Shown: positions 1 to 5,719 of the stretch, piece after piece
Layout: the number at the start of each line of letters is the position of its first letter
Numbering within the stretch: position 1 is the stretch's first letter
From: Actinomycetes bacterium
Lineage (GTDB): Bacteria; Actinomycetota; CALGFH01
Direction of reading: 5' to 3'
Length of the DNA stretch: 6,961 bases
Assembly (NCBI GenBank): GCA_030146615.1
Contig: JASLBL010000056.1
Coordinates: 1-6,961 of the forward strand
Translations under genes and position numbers: made by a program
The notes under the pieces: generated by a model
What the model saw: only the letters and a program-made list of their open reading frames with translations
What the model was told of the DNA's origin: nothing
Database searches by the model: none

Positions 1-496
1 CGTGGTGGCCGGGGGGCCGGCAGAGGGCGTAGGCGGCCGGAGCCCCGGCCGCGACCAGGTCGGCCGCGGTCAGGGCGGCGTCGGCGGCCGCCACCGCGGC
101 CCTGAAGCTGCCGGCGACCAGCGGGGTGGCGGTGTCGAAGCAGAACCAGCCGGGCCGGCCCACCCCGCCGCCCAGGTCGCGGGCGCCGCCCCGGCCCAGC
201 CGGGGGAGGGCGAAGGTGTCGGGGATGAGTACCTCGGGGCCGCCGACGGCCCGCCAGGCCGCCCACCCCTGCTCCAGGAACCCGACCAGGGCCGGCTCGT
301 GCACGGCCAGGATCGGCTCCAGGCCGTGGGCGGCCGGCTCGACCAGCGGGTGCCCGGCCGCGGCCAGGGCGTCGCGGATCCGCTCGGCCCGCTCCACCCG
401 CTCGTACACCGGCCGCACGACCTCGCCGTAGTTGACCTCGTACGGCGGGTCGTGCTCGCGGTGGGCGTCGCCGGCCACCACCGGCACCGGGTCCAT
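1..496 (-). CDS. Histone deacetylase-family / acetylpolyamine amidohydrolase-like protein, N-terminal part (3' end outside window)
   Basis: The minus strand reads open from an ATG at 496 to the window edge (165 codons). The protein begins MDPVPVVAGDAHREH and has the family's order of landmarks: a Tyr-Gly near residues 23-24, a HGLEPILAVHEPALVGFLE segment (about 58-76), a WFCFDTATPLVAGSFRAA segment, and finally LCRPPGHH, whose two histidines (164, 165) match the active-site pair of zinc-dependent HDAC-like amidohydrolases. Bacterial class II members such as Mycoplana acetylpolyamine amidohydrolase (about 340 residues) remove acetyl groups from acetylpolyamines or other small amides in the cytoplasm. 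The zinc ligands lie downstream, outside the window, so an intact catalytic site cannot be confirmed. The gene is transcribed divergently from the YcaQ-like gene across 54 bp. The substrate could equally be an acetylated protein; the family call is firm, the substrate is not. Confidence 0.9.
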   Translation of the reverse strand, partial: MDPVPVVAGDAHREHDPPYEVNYGEVVRPVYERVERAERIRDALAAAGHPLVEPAAHGLEPILAVHEPALVGFLEQGWAAWRAVGGPEVLIPDTFALPRLGRGGARDLGGGVGRPGWFCFDTATPLVAGSFRAAVAAADAALTAADLVAAGAPAAYALCRPPGHH

Positions 497-502
497 GCAC
501 GG

Positions 503-508
503 ACCCTA
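503..508 (-). promoter_or_regulatory. Candidate -10 hexamer TAGGGT for the deacetylase gene, possibly leaderless
   Basis: On the minus strand TAGGGT ends 6 nt before the ATG at 496. This fits the actinobacterial -10 pattern TANNNT and would put the transcript start at or next to the start codon. No convincing -35 element is visible. The GGG inside the hexamer could alternatively act as a weak Shine-Dalgarno sequence. Confidence 0.45.
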
Positions 509-536
509 CCCGACCCGTCACGTCCCAGGGATCGGC

Positions 537-542
537 TAGGGT
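537..542 (+). promoter_or_regulatory. Candidate -10 hexamer TAGGGT for the YcaQ-like gene, possibly leaderless
   Basis: TAGGGT lies 8 nt before the ATG at 551. It is the same hexamer found on the opposite strand at 503-508, so the 54-bp intergenic region looks like a compact back-to-back promoter pair. No good Shine-Dalgarno sequence precedes the ATG, which suits a leaderless mRNA. No clear -35 box is seen. Confidence 0.45.
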
Positions 543-550
543 CTTCTCCG

Positions 551-1759
551 ATGCCCGACGCCCTCTCCCTCGACCAGGCGAGGCGGGTCGCCCTGGCCGC
601 CCAGGGGCTGGCCGCGCCCGCCCGGACCGGCCCGGCCGGTCCGGCCACCCTGCGGGGGCTCCTGGAGCGGCTCGGGGCCATCCAGATCGACTCCATCAAC
701 GTGGTCGCCCGCAGCCACGAGCTGGTCCTGGCCGCCCGGGCCGGCCGCCACGACCGGGCCGCCTTCGACCGGGTCGTCTACCGGCGCCGGGCCGGCTTCG
801 AGTACTGGGGCCACGCCGCCTCGTTCCTGCCCATGGCCAGCTACCGGCTGTGCCTACCCCGGATGCGGCGCCTGACCGAGGCCACCCGCGGCTGGTGGGT
901 CGACGTCCGCCAGCGCAACCAGCACCTGTACGGCCCGGTGCTGGACCGCATCCGGGCCGAGGGCCCCCTGGCCGCCTCGGCCTTCCGCGACCCCGACGGG
1001 CCCCGCCGCGGCAGCTGGTGGGACTGGGCGCCGGCCAAGCACGTGCTCGAGGACCTGTTCGACTGCGGGACGCTGCTGGTACACGACCGGGTCAACTTCG
1101 AGCGCCGCTACGACCTGGCCGAGCGGGTCCTGCCGCCAGGGGTCGACACCTCCGAGCCGACCGCGGCCGAGGCCGCCGTCGAGCTGACCCTGCTGGCCGC
1201 CCGCGCCCTCGGGGTCGCGACCGCCGCCGACCTGGCCGACTACTACCGGCTGTCGGCCGCCCAGACCCGGGCCGCCCTGGCCGAGCTGGTCGCCGCCGGG
1301 CTGCTCCAGGAGGTCGCCGTCCAGGGCTGGGCCCGGCCGGCCTACCTGCTTCCCGGCACCCGGGTGCCGCGCCGGGTCGTGGGCGGCCAACCGGTGCTGC
1401 TGAGCCCGTTCGACTCGCTCATCTGGTCCCGGGAGCGGACCGAGCGGCTGTTCGGGTTCCGCTACCGCCTGGAGGTGTACGTGCCCGCCGGAAAGCGGGT
1501 CCACGGCTACTACACCATGCCCGTGCTGGCCGACGGCCACCTGGTCGCCCGGGTCGACCCCAAGCACGACCGCCAGGCCGGCCGGCTGCTGCTGCGGGGC
1601 CTGCACCTGGAGCCGTCGGCCGACCCGGCCGGGGCCGTGGCCGCGACCGCCGCCGCCGCCGGCCGGCTGGCCGCCCACCTGGGGGCTGAGCGGGTCGAGG
1701 CCGGCGACGCCATGCCGGCCGCCCTGGCCGCCTCGCTCCGCGCTACGCTGCGCAGGTGA
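551..1759 (+). CDS. YcaQ/AlkX-type winged-helix DNA glycosylase (HTH_42 family)
   Basis: The protein has 402 residues, close to E. coli YcaQ (about 410). YcaQ/AlkX and its relative AlkZ remove alkylated bases and unhook interstrand DNA crosslinks. The sequence shows the family signatures in order: AIQIDSINVVARSHELV (about 43-59), containing the Q-x-D motif (Q45, D47) that typifies the YcaQ/AlkX branch rather than the Q-x-Q of AlkZ; FEYWGHAASFLP (about 83-94); a LLVHDRVNFERRYDLAERVLP-type segment; a winged-helix stretch; and LLSPFDSLIWSRERTERLFGF followed by RVDPKHDRQAGRL near the C-terminus. The ATG at 551 is preferred: the reading frame stays open upstream to the window edge, but that stretch is antisense to the deacetylase gene and lacks family similarity. 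The alternative is a YcaQ paralogue with an unassigned lesion specificity. Confidence 0.9.
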   Translation: MPDALSLDQARRVALAAQGLAAPARTGPAGPATLRGLLERLGAIQIDSINVVARSHELVLAARAGRHDRAAFDRVVYRRRAGFEYWGHAASFLPMASYRLCLPRMRRLTEATRGWWVDVRQRNQHLYGPVLDRIRAEGPLAASAFRDPDGPRRGSWWDWAPAKHVLEDLFDCGTLLVHDRVNFERRYDLAERVLPPGVDTSEPTAAEAAVELTLLAARALGVATAADLADYYRLSAAQTRAALAELVAAGLLQEVAVQGWARPAYLLPGTRVPRRVVGGQPVLLSPFDSLIWSRERTERLFGFRYRLEVYVPAGKRVHGYYTMPVLADGHLVARVDPKHDRQAGRLLLRGLHLEPSADPAGAVAATAAAAGRLAAHLGAERVEAGDAMPAALAASLRATLRR

Positions 1760-1787
1760 GGACTCGAACGCCAAAGGGGGCGAGCGG

Positions 1788-2900
1788 ATGATCCCGCAGC
1801 GCAAGGGCCTGGCCTCCCGGCAGGCCCACGTCGACCTGCCCGAGGGCACCGTCGAGGAGGAGCACGGCCGCCAGGCGTTCGGTGGCCGGGCCTCCCACCT
1901 GTACCGGACCGCCCCGCCGACCGCCTGGGTCAAGGTCGAGGGGCCGCTGCGCCCCTGGGCCTTCGACTGGAATCTGCTGGCCCCGCCAGACCAGACGGAT
2001 CCGGAAGGCGACCCCCTGGTCGTGCTGTCCAACCGCGACCTGACCGTGCTGGTGTCGCGGCGCTCGGCCCCGATGCCGTTCTTCGTCCGCGACGCCGACG
2101 GCGACGTCGTCTACTTCGTCCACCGGGGGTCCGGGACGCTGGAGACCGACTACGGCCCGCTGGCCTTCCGGCCCGGCGACTACCTGGTCGTGCCCAAGGG
2201 CACCACCCACCGGGTCGTCCCCCAGACGACCGACAACTTCTTCCTGCTCATCGAGGGGGACGAGTTCGTCCTGCCCGACAAGGGGCTGCTCGGCCACCAC
2301 GCCCTGTTCGACCCCGGGGTGCTGGAGACGCCCGAGCCCGACCCCCACGACGAGCGGGGGGAGTTCCGGGTCCGGGTGCGGCGCCGGGGGGAGGTCACCA
2401 CCTTCACCTTCCCCCACCATCCGCTGAACGTGGTCGGCTGGCAGGGCGACCTCGCCCCCTACCGGCTGAACGTGGCCGACTTCCGGCCGGTGGTCAGCCC
2501 CCGCTACCACCTGCCGCCGAGCGTCCACACCACCTTCCGGTGCCGCGGCTTCGACATCGCCACCTTCGCCCCGCGCCCCTTCGAGACCGACCCGGGGGCG
2601 CTGCGGGTGCCCTTCTACCACTCCAACATCGACAACGACGAGCTGCTCTTCTACCACGACGGCGACTTCTTCAGCCGCAAGGGGATCGACCGGGGCATGG
2701 CCACCCTGCACCCGGCCGGCGTCCACCACGGCCCCCAGCCGGGCGCGGCCGAGGGCGCGGCCGCCAAGGAGATGACCGACGAGGTCGCGGTCATGATCGA
2801 GTGCCAGGAGCCCCTGACCGTCAGCCCCGAGGCCGAGAAGGCCTCGATCGCCGCCTACGCCACCTCCTGGGCCCGGGGCCTCGGCCTGCTCGACGAGTGA
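1788..2900 (+). CDS. hmgA: Homogentisate 1,2-dioxygenase family cupin (HmgA-like)
   Basis: This 370-residue protein resembles the shorter actinobacterial homogentisate 1,2-dioxygenases, non-haem iron enzymes that open the ring of homogentisate to maleylacetoacetate in tyrosine and phenylalanine breakdown. An N-terminal cupin-like half includes VVYFVHRGSGTLETDYG and FRPGDYLVVPKGTTHRV (about 107-143). The C-terminal catalytic half has FYHSNIDNDELLFYHDGDF (about 276-294) and LHPAGVHHGPQPG (about 307-319). By comparison with characterised enzymes, H278, E285 (or D284) and H314 are the probable iron ligands. The ATG at 1788 follows an AAAGGGGG ribosome-binding stretch (1773-1780). A TACGCT hexamer at 1744-1749, inside the end of the preceding gene, is a possible -10 box. 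No maleylacetoacetate isomerase or fumarylacetoacetase gene is nearby, so the exact substrate is inferred from family only. Confidence 0.82.
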   Translation: MIPQRKGLASRQAHVDLPEGTVEEEHGRQAFGGRASHLYRTAPPTAWVKVEGPLRPWAFDWNLLAPPDQTDPEGDPLVVLSNRDLTVLVSRRSAPMPFFVRDADGDVVYFVHRGSGTLETDYGPLAFRPGDYLVVPKGTTHRVVPQTTDNFFLLIEGDEFVLPDKGLLGHHALFDPGVLETPEPDPHDERGEFRVRVRRRGEVTTFTFPHHPLNVVGWQGDLAPYRLNVADFRPVVSPRYHLPPSVHTTFRCRGFDIATFAPRPFETDPGALRVPFYHSNIDNDELLFYHDGDFFSRKGIDRGMATLHPAGVHHGPQPGAAEGAAAKEMTDEVAVMIECQEPLTVSPEAEKASIAAYATSWARGLGLLDE

Positions 2901-3634
2901 CCCGCCGGCTCTGGACCGGGATCGGGCTGGGCCGGCCGCTCGGCATCCCGCTGCGCCTGGACCTGTCGTGGTTCGTCGGGCTGGGCGTGCTGGTCGCCCT
3001 CAGCCGCGAGCTCTGGGCGCCGGCGGCCACCGGGGCGGCCGCGCTGGGGTGGTCGGGCCTGTTCGCGGCCGGGTTCTTCGGCTGCGTGCTCGCCCACGAG
3101 CTGGCCCACGCCCTGGTGGCCAGGGCCGTGGGGGTGCCGACGACCGAGATCCGGCTGTTCGTGTTCGGCGGGGTGGCCCGGATCGCCGGGGAGCCGGCCG
3201 ACCCCGGCGACGAGGCCCTGGTGGCCATGGCCGGGCCGCTGGCCTCGGTGACCCTGGCCGGCCTGCTCGCCCTGGCCGCCGGCCAGGTCGCCGGCCCGCC
3301 GGGCGACCTGCTGGCCTGGCTGTTCCTCGGCAACCTGGTCGTGGCCGCCTTCAACCTGCTGCCCGGGTTCCCGCTGGACGGCGGCCGGGTGGCCCGGGCG
3401 CTGCTGTGGCGCCTCACCGGCCGGCGGCTGCTGGCGACCCGGGTCACCGCCGCCGGCGGCCGCGCCCTGGCCGCCGCCCTGGTCGTGGGTGGCGCCGGGG
3501 CCGCCCTCTGGCAGCAGACCCTCCGCTGGCTGCCCCAGGTCGTCCTCGGCCTGTTCCTGTGGCAGGCCGCCACCCAGGGCCAGCGGTCGGCCGTGCGCAG
3601 GGAGCTGCTCGCCGGGCGGGCCGAGCGCGGGTAG
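2897..3634 (+). CDS. M50-family site-2-type intramembrane zinc metalloprotease
   Basis: The 245-residue membrane protein starts with GTG at 2897, overlapping the dioxygenase stop in a GTGA arrangement. No Shine-Dalgarno sequence is evident, so translational coupling is likely. It has the two M50 hallmarks: HELAH (67-71), the zinc-binding and catalytic HExxH inside a membrane helix, and NLLPGFPLDGGR (153-164), whose aspartate (D161) is the third zinc ligand. Hydrophobic segments are visible at about 22-38, 50-77, 106-130, 138-157, 190-205 and 211-225. Such proteases cut transmembrane substrates, often anti-sigma factors, or maintain membrane proteins. There is no PDZ domain and no C-terminal CBS pair, so it is a minimal Rip3/SpoIVFB-like form. 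The substrate cannot be told from context. The stop codon TAG doubles as part of a possible promoter for the next gene. Confidence 0.88.
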   Translation: MTRRLWTGIGLGRPLGIPLRLDLSWFVGLGVLVALSRELWAPAATGAAALGWSGLFAAGFFGCVLAHELAHALVARAVGVPTTEIRLFVFGGVARIAGEPADPGDEALVAMAGPLASVTLAGLLALAAGQVAGPPGDLLAWLFLGNLVVAAFNLLPGFPLDGGRVARALLWRLTGRRLLATRVTAAGGRALAAALVVGGAGAALWQQTLRWLPQVVLGLFLWQAATQGQRSAVRRELLAGRAERG

Positions 3635-3637
3635 CCT
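3632..3637 (+). promoter_or_regulatory. Candidate internal -10 hexamer TAGCCT for the sulfur-carrier gene
   Basis: TAGCCT begins at the stop codon of the protease gene and ends 7 nt before the ATG at 3645. No Shine-Dalgarno sequence precedes this ATG. The spacing matches the two hexamers at 503-508 and 537-542, so a leaderless internal promoter is plausible. Translational coupling to the protease gene 10 nt upstream is the alternative. Confidence 0.35.
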
Positions 3638-3644
3638 TCTGGCC

Positions 3645-3902
3645 ATGCATGTCACCGCCCGGCTCCGACCGCCCGACCGTGTCGTCGAGGTGACCGACGT
3701 CCGCCGTGTCGCCGACCTGCTGGCCCGCCTCGAGGTGCTCCCCGGGGCGGTCCTGGTGATCCGCGACGGCGCCCTGCTGACCAGCCAGGACGAGCTGCGC
3801 GACGGCGACAAGGTCGAGGTCCGGTTCGCGATCAGCGGGGGGTCCGGGGGGCTCATGGAGCCGAAGGCGGCAGCCCCCCGGTGGATCGATGGGGGAGGGT
3901 GA
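3645..3902 (+). CDS. ttuB: MoaD/ThiS (TtuB)-like ubiquitin-fold sulfur carrier with extended C-terminus
   Basis: This 85-residue protein is a short beta-grasp sulfur carrier: alternating hydrophobic strands (VVEVTD; AVLVIRDGALL; DGDKVEVRFAISGG) with the usual L-x-D-x-L-x-DGD-x-V-x-V pattern before the C-terminal glycine motif. In the family the terminal diglycine is adenylated by an E1-like enzyme and thiocarboxylated, and then donates sulfur. In Thermus, TtuB feeds TtuA for 2-thioribothymidine synthesis and can also be attached to proteins. The gene ends 3 nt before ttuA, which supports the TtuB role over ThiS or MoaD. The unusual point is that the expected SGG end is at residues 64-66, yet 19 more residues follow (SGGLMEPKAAAPRWIDGGG), ending in a second glycine run. 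The ATG at 3645 gives a normal N-terminus; the frame is open further upstream but is antisense or shadow sequence of the protease gene. Confidence 0.85.
   Translation: MHVTARLRPPDRVVEVTDVRRVADLLARLEVLPGAVLVIRDGALLTSQDELRDGDKVEVRFAISGGSGGLMEPKAAAPRWIDGGG
3874..3899 (+). promoter_or_regulatory. Ribosome-binding site of ttuA within a possible C5/G5 hairpin
   Basis: GGAGGG (3894-3899) is the likely ribosome-binding site for the ATG at 3906, and it also encodes the terminal Gly-Gly-Gly of the sulfur carrier. A CCCCCC run (3874-3879) can pair with GGGGG (3891-3895) across a loop of about 11 nt, which would mask part of the site until ribosomes finishing the upstream gene open it. The ribosome-binding site is well supported; the masking hairpin is inferred. 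Confidence 0.45.
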
Positions 3903-3905
3903 CGC

Positions 3906-4859
3906 ATGGCCATGCGCTGCAAGCGCTGCCGCGGCCAGGCGGTGATGGAGGTGCGGCGCCACAACGCCGCCTTCTGCCGCGACTGCTTCTTCCACTACGT
4001 CGGCCAGCAGGTCACCCGGGCCATCGCCAAGTACCGGATGGTCGGCCACACCGACCGGGTGCTGGTCGCCGTCTCCGGCGGCAAGGACTCCCTGGCCCTC
4101 TGGGACCTGCTGCTGGAGCTCGGCTACCAGGCCGACGGCCTCTACCTGAGCCTGGGCATCGGCGCCTACTCCGAGCGCTCCAAGGCCGTCTGCCAGGAGT
4201 TCGCCGACGCCCGGGGGGCGACCCTGCTGGTCCACGACCTGGCCGGCGACCACGGCTACACGATCCCGGAGGCGGCCGGCGGCACCGGCCGCTCCTCCTG
4301 CGGGGTGTGCGGGCTGTCCAAGCGGTACGTGTTCAACCGGGCCGCCCTGGACGGCGGCTACGACGTCGTCTGCACCGGCCACAACCTCGACGACGAGGCG
4401 GCCGTGCTGTTCGGCAACACCCTGCGCTGGGACACCGCGGCCATGGCCCGCCAGTTCCCGATCCTGGAGGCGACCCGCCCCGGCCTGGTCAAGAAGGTCA
4501 AGCCGCTGTACCGGGTGGCCGAGCGCGAGACCGCCGCCTACTGCGTGCTCAAGGGCATCGACTACGTGGTCGAGGAGTGCCCCCTGGTCGCCGGCAACAC
4601 CCAGATGCGGCACAAGGAGACCCTCAACCAGATGGAGGAGGCGGCCCCCGGGACCAAGCACAGCTTCCTGTTCGGCTACCTGGACCGGGCCGCGGCCCTG
4701 CTCAAGGTGGCCGACGACGCCGAGCTGACCGAGTGCGCCCGCTGCGGCATGACCACCCAGGCCCCCGAGGACCCGGCCGCCGAGGCCGTCTGCGCCTTCT
4801 GCCGCTCCAAGGCCCGCCTGGTCAGGACCCTCCCGGTCGTGGAGGTCGGCTCGCGTTGA
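3906..4859 (+). CDS. ttuA: TtuA-type tRNA 2-thiouridine synthetase (TIGR00269/TtcA superfamily)
   Basis: This 317-residue PP-loop ATPase has the full TtuA architecture. An N-terminal zinc finger uses C5, C8, C24 and C27. The PP-loop SGGKDS lies at 57-62 and binds ATP to adenylate the target uridine. C132 and C135 in SSCGVCGLSKR, together with C225 in EECPLV, match the three cysteines that hold the 4Fe-4S cluster. TGHNLDDEA (157-165) is the family's second conserved block, and a C-terminal zinc finger uses C277, C280, C296 and C299. In Thermus and Pyrococcus TtuA thiolates ribothymidine 54 in the tRNA T-loop using the TtuB thiocarboxylate; position 32, the TtcA target, is less likely because both zinc fingers and a sulfur-carrier gene are present. 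The gene starts 3 nt after the carrier and its stop overlaps the trmI start, so all three are probably co-translated. All catalytic residues appear intact. Confidence 0.92.
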   Translation: MAMRCKRCRGQAVMEVRRHNAAFCRDCFFHYVGQQVTRAIAKYRMVGHTDRVLVAVSGGKDSLALWDLLLELGYQADGLYLSLGIGAYSERSKAVCQEFADARGATLLVHDLAGDHGYTIPEAAGGTGRSSCGVCGLSKRYVFNRAALDGGYDVVCTGHNLDDEAAVLFGNTLRWDTAAMARQFPILEATRPGLVKKVKPLYRVAERETAAYCVLKGIDYVVEECPLVAGNTQMRHKETLNQMEEAAPGTKHSFLFGYLDRAAALLKVADDAELTECARCGMTTQAPEDPAAEAVCAFCRSKARLVRTLPVVEVGSR

Positions 4860-5665
4860 GGCCGCTGGAGGCGGGGGAGCGGGTGCTGCTCCAGGACGTC
4901 AAGGGGCGCCGCTACCTGATCACCCTGGAGCAGGGGGCGACCTTCCACACCCACAAGGGCCGCCTGGCCCACGACCAGCTGATCGGCGCCACCGAGGGCA
5001 CCGTGGCCCGCACCGACCTCGGCCAGAAGCTGCTGGTCCTGCGGCCCACCCTGGCCGACTGGGTGGTCAAGATGCCCCGCGGCGCCCAGGTCATCTACCC
5101 CAAGGTGCTGGCCCTGATGGTGATGGCGGCCGACGTCCAGCCGGGCATGACCGTCGCCGAGGCCGGCGCCGGCTCCGGGGCCCTGTCGATCGCCCTGCTC
5201 CAGGCGCTGGCCCCCGGCGGGCGGCTGCACTCCTTCGAGCGCCGCCCCGACTTCGCCGACCAGGCCAGACGCAACGTCGAGCGCTGGTTCGGCAAGCCCC
5301 CCGACGGCTTCCAGCTCCACAAGGGCGACGTCGTCGACGGCATCGGCACCGTCGGCCCCCTGGACCGGGTCCTGCTCGACCTGCTGGAGCCGTGGCTGGT
5401 CGTGCCCGAGGCCGCCGAGGCCCTGCACCCGGGCGGGGTGCTGGTCTGCTTCGTGGCCACCGTGCCCCAGGTCATGCGGCTGGTCGAGGCCCTGGAGAGT
5501 TCCGGCCGCTTCGGGCTGCTCGAGACCTCTGAGGCCATCTTCCGCCCCTGGCACGTCGACGGCCTGGCCGTCCGGCCCGAGCACCGCATGGTCGGCCACA
5601 CCGGCTTCCTGGTCTCGGCCCGCCGGGTCGACGGCCCCTGGCCCTCCCCGGGCCGCGTCCCCTGA
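4856..5665 (+). CDS. trmI: TrmI, tRNA (adenine-58-N1)-methyltransferase
   Basis: The protein has 269 residues and closely resembles Mycobacterium tuberculosis Rv2118c. The N-terminal beta domain carries GERVLLQDVKGRRY and FHTHKGRLAHDQLIG (about 7-44), then MPRGAQVIYPK (73-83). The Rossmann fold has the S-adenosylmethionine motif EAGAGSGAL (102-110), an acidic residue after the second strand (E128 region, SFERR), and LLDLLEPW (173-180), with D175 as the probable catalytic or active-site aspartate. It methylates A58 of the tRNA T-loop, usually as a tetramer. The chosen start is TTG at 4856: it overlaps the ttuA stop as TTGA, is preceded by GGAGG at 4841-4845, and gives an N-terminus matching homologues; there is no in-frame ATG or GTG nearby upstream. 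A longer open frame back to 3881 is a shadow of ttuA. In mycobacteria trmI also lies near the proteasomal ATPase gene mpa, as here. Confidence 0.93.
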   Translation: MRPLEAGERVLLQDVKGRRYLITLEQGATFHTHKGRLAHDQLIGATEGTVARTDLGQKLLVLRPTLADWVVKMPRGAQVIYPKVLALMVMAADVQPGMTVAEAGAGSGALSIALLQALAPGGRLHSFERRPDFADQARRNVERWFGKPPDGFQLHKGDVVDGIGTVGPLDRVLLDLLEPWLVVPEAAEALHPGGVLVCFVATVPQVMRLVEALESSGRFGLLETSEAIFRPWHVDGLAVRPEHRMVGHTGFLVSARRVDGPWPSPGRVP

Positions 5666-5668
5666 CCC

Positions 5669-5694
5669 GTTTGCGACCCCCGATCAGGGGGCAG
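5669..5694 (+). promoter_or_regulatory. Possible general-stress (SigB/SigF-like) promoter for the CsbD-like gene
   Basis: GTTT (5669-5672) is followed after 16 nt by GGGCAG (5689-5694), one base away from the GTTT-N15-17-GGGTA pattern of Gram-positive general-stress sigma factors. The position would give a leader of about 20 nt containing the strong ribosome-binding site. CsbD in Bacillus is a known SigB target, which makes the resemblance worth noting, but a one-base mismatch in GC-rich DNA is weak evidence. Confidence 0.25.
5677..5691. other. Small perfect hairpin CCCCC-GATCA-GGGGG between trmI and csbD
   Basis: A 5-bp GC stem with a 5-nt loop starts 12 nt after the trmI stop. It has no following T run and is short, so it could be a weak terminator, an mRNA end-stabilising stem or chance. 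It overlaps the possible csbD promoter. Confidence 0.3.
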
Positions 5695-5704
5695 GCATGG
5701 CCCC

Positions 5705-5713
5705 GGAGGTGAT
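5705..5713 (+). promoter_or_regulatory. Strong ribosome-binding site GGAGGTGAT for the CsbD-like gene
   Basis: Nine bases match the complement of the 16S rRNA 3' end, 6 nt before GTG at 5720. This is the strongest Shine-Dalgarno sequence in the window and decides the GTG start; the ATG at 5712 and the GTG at 5709 are in another frame. Confidence 0.8.
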
Positions 5714-5719
5714 GCCCCA

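Noticed and set aside
2..550. In-frame 183-codon extension upstream of the YcaQ-like gene
   Set aside because: It is antisense to the well-supported deacetylase gene, is low-complexity Gly/Pro/Arg/Ala sequence, and homologues of the glycosylase start at about the ATG at 551.
2540..2896. Open frame upstream of the protease GTG
   Set aside because: It is a shadow of the dioxygenase C-terminus with no membrane-protein character; the protease starts at the GTGA overlap.
4038..4053. 16-base identity (ATGGTCGGCCACACCG) shared with 5588-5603, both encoding MVGHT
   Set aside because: It is a chance match of biased codons in two unrelated proteins; there are no flanking repeats or mobile-element signs.
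3881..4855. Long open frame leading into trmI that would make a 594-residue fusion
   Set aside because: It overlaps all of ttuA in another frame, reads as Arg/Pro/Gly-rich shadow sequence, and the similarity to TrmI begins only after the TTG at 4856.
854..5599. Long minus-strand open frames (hundreds of residues) across the plus-strand genes
   Set aside because: They are produced by very high GC content at third positions; the translations are Gly/Gln/Ala/Arg-rich without recognisable motifs, while the opposite strand has well-supported families.
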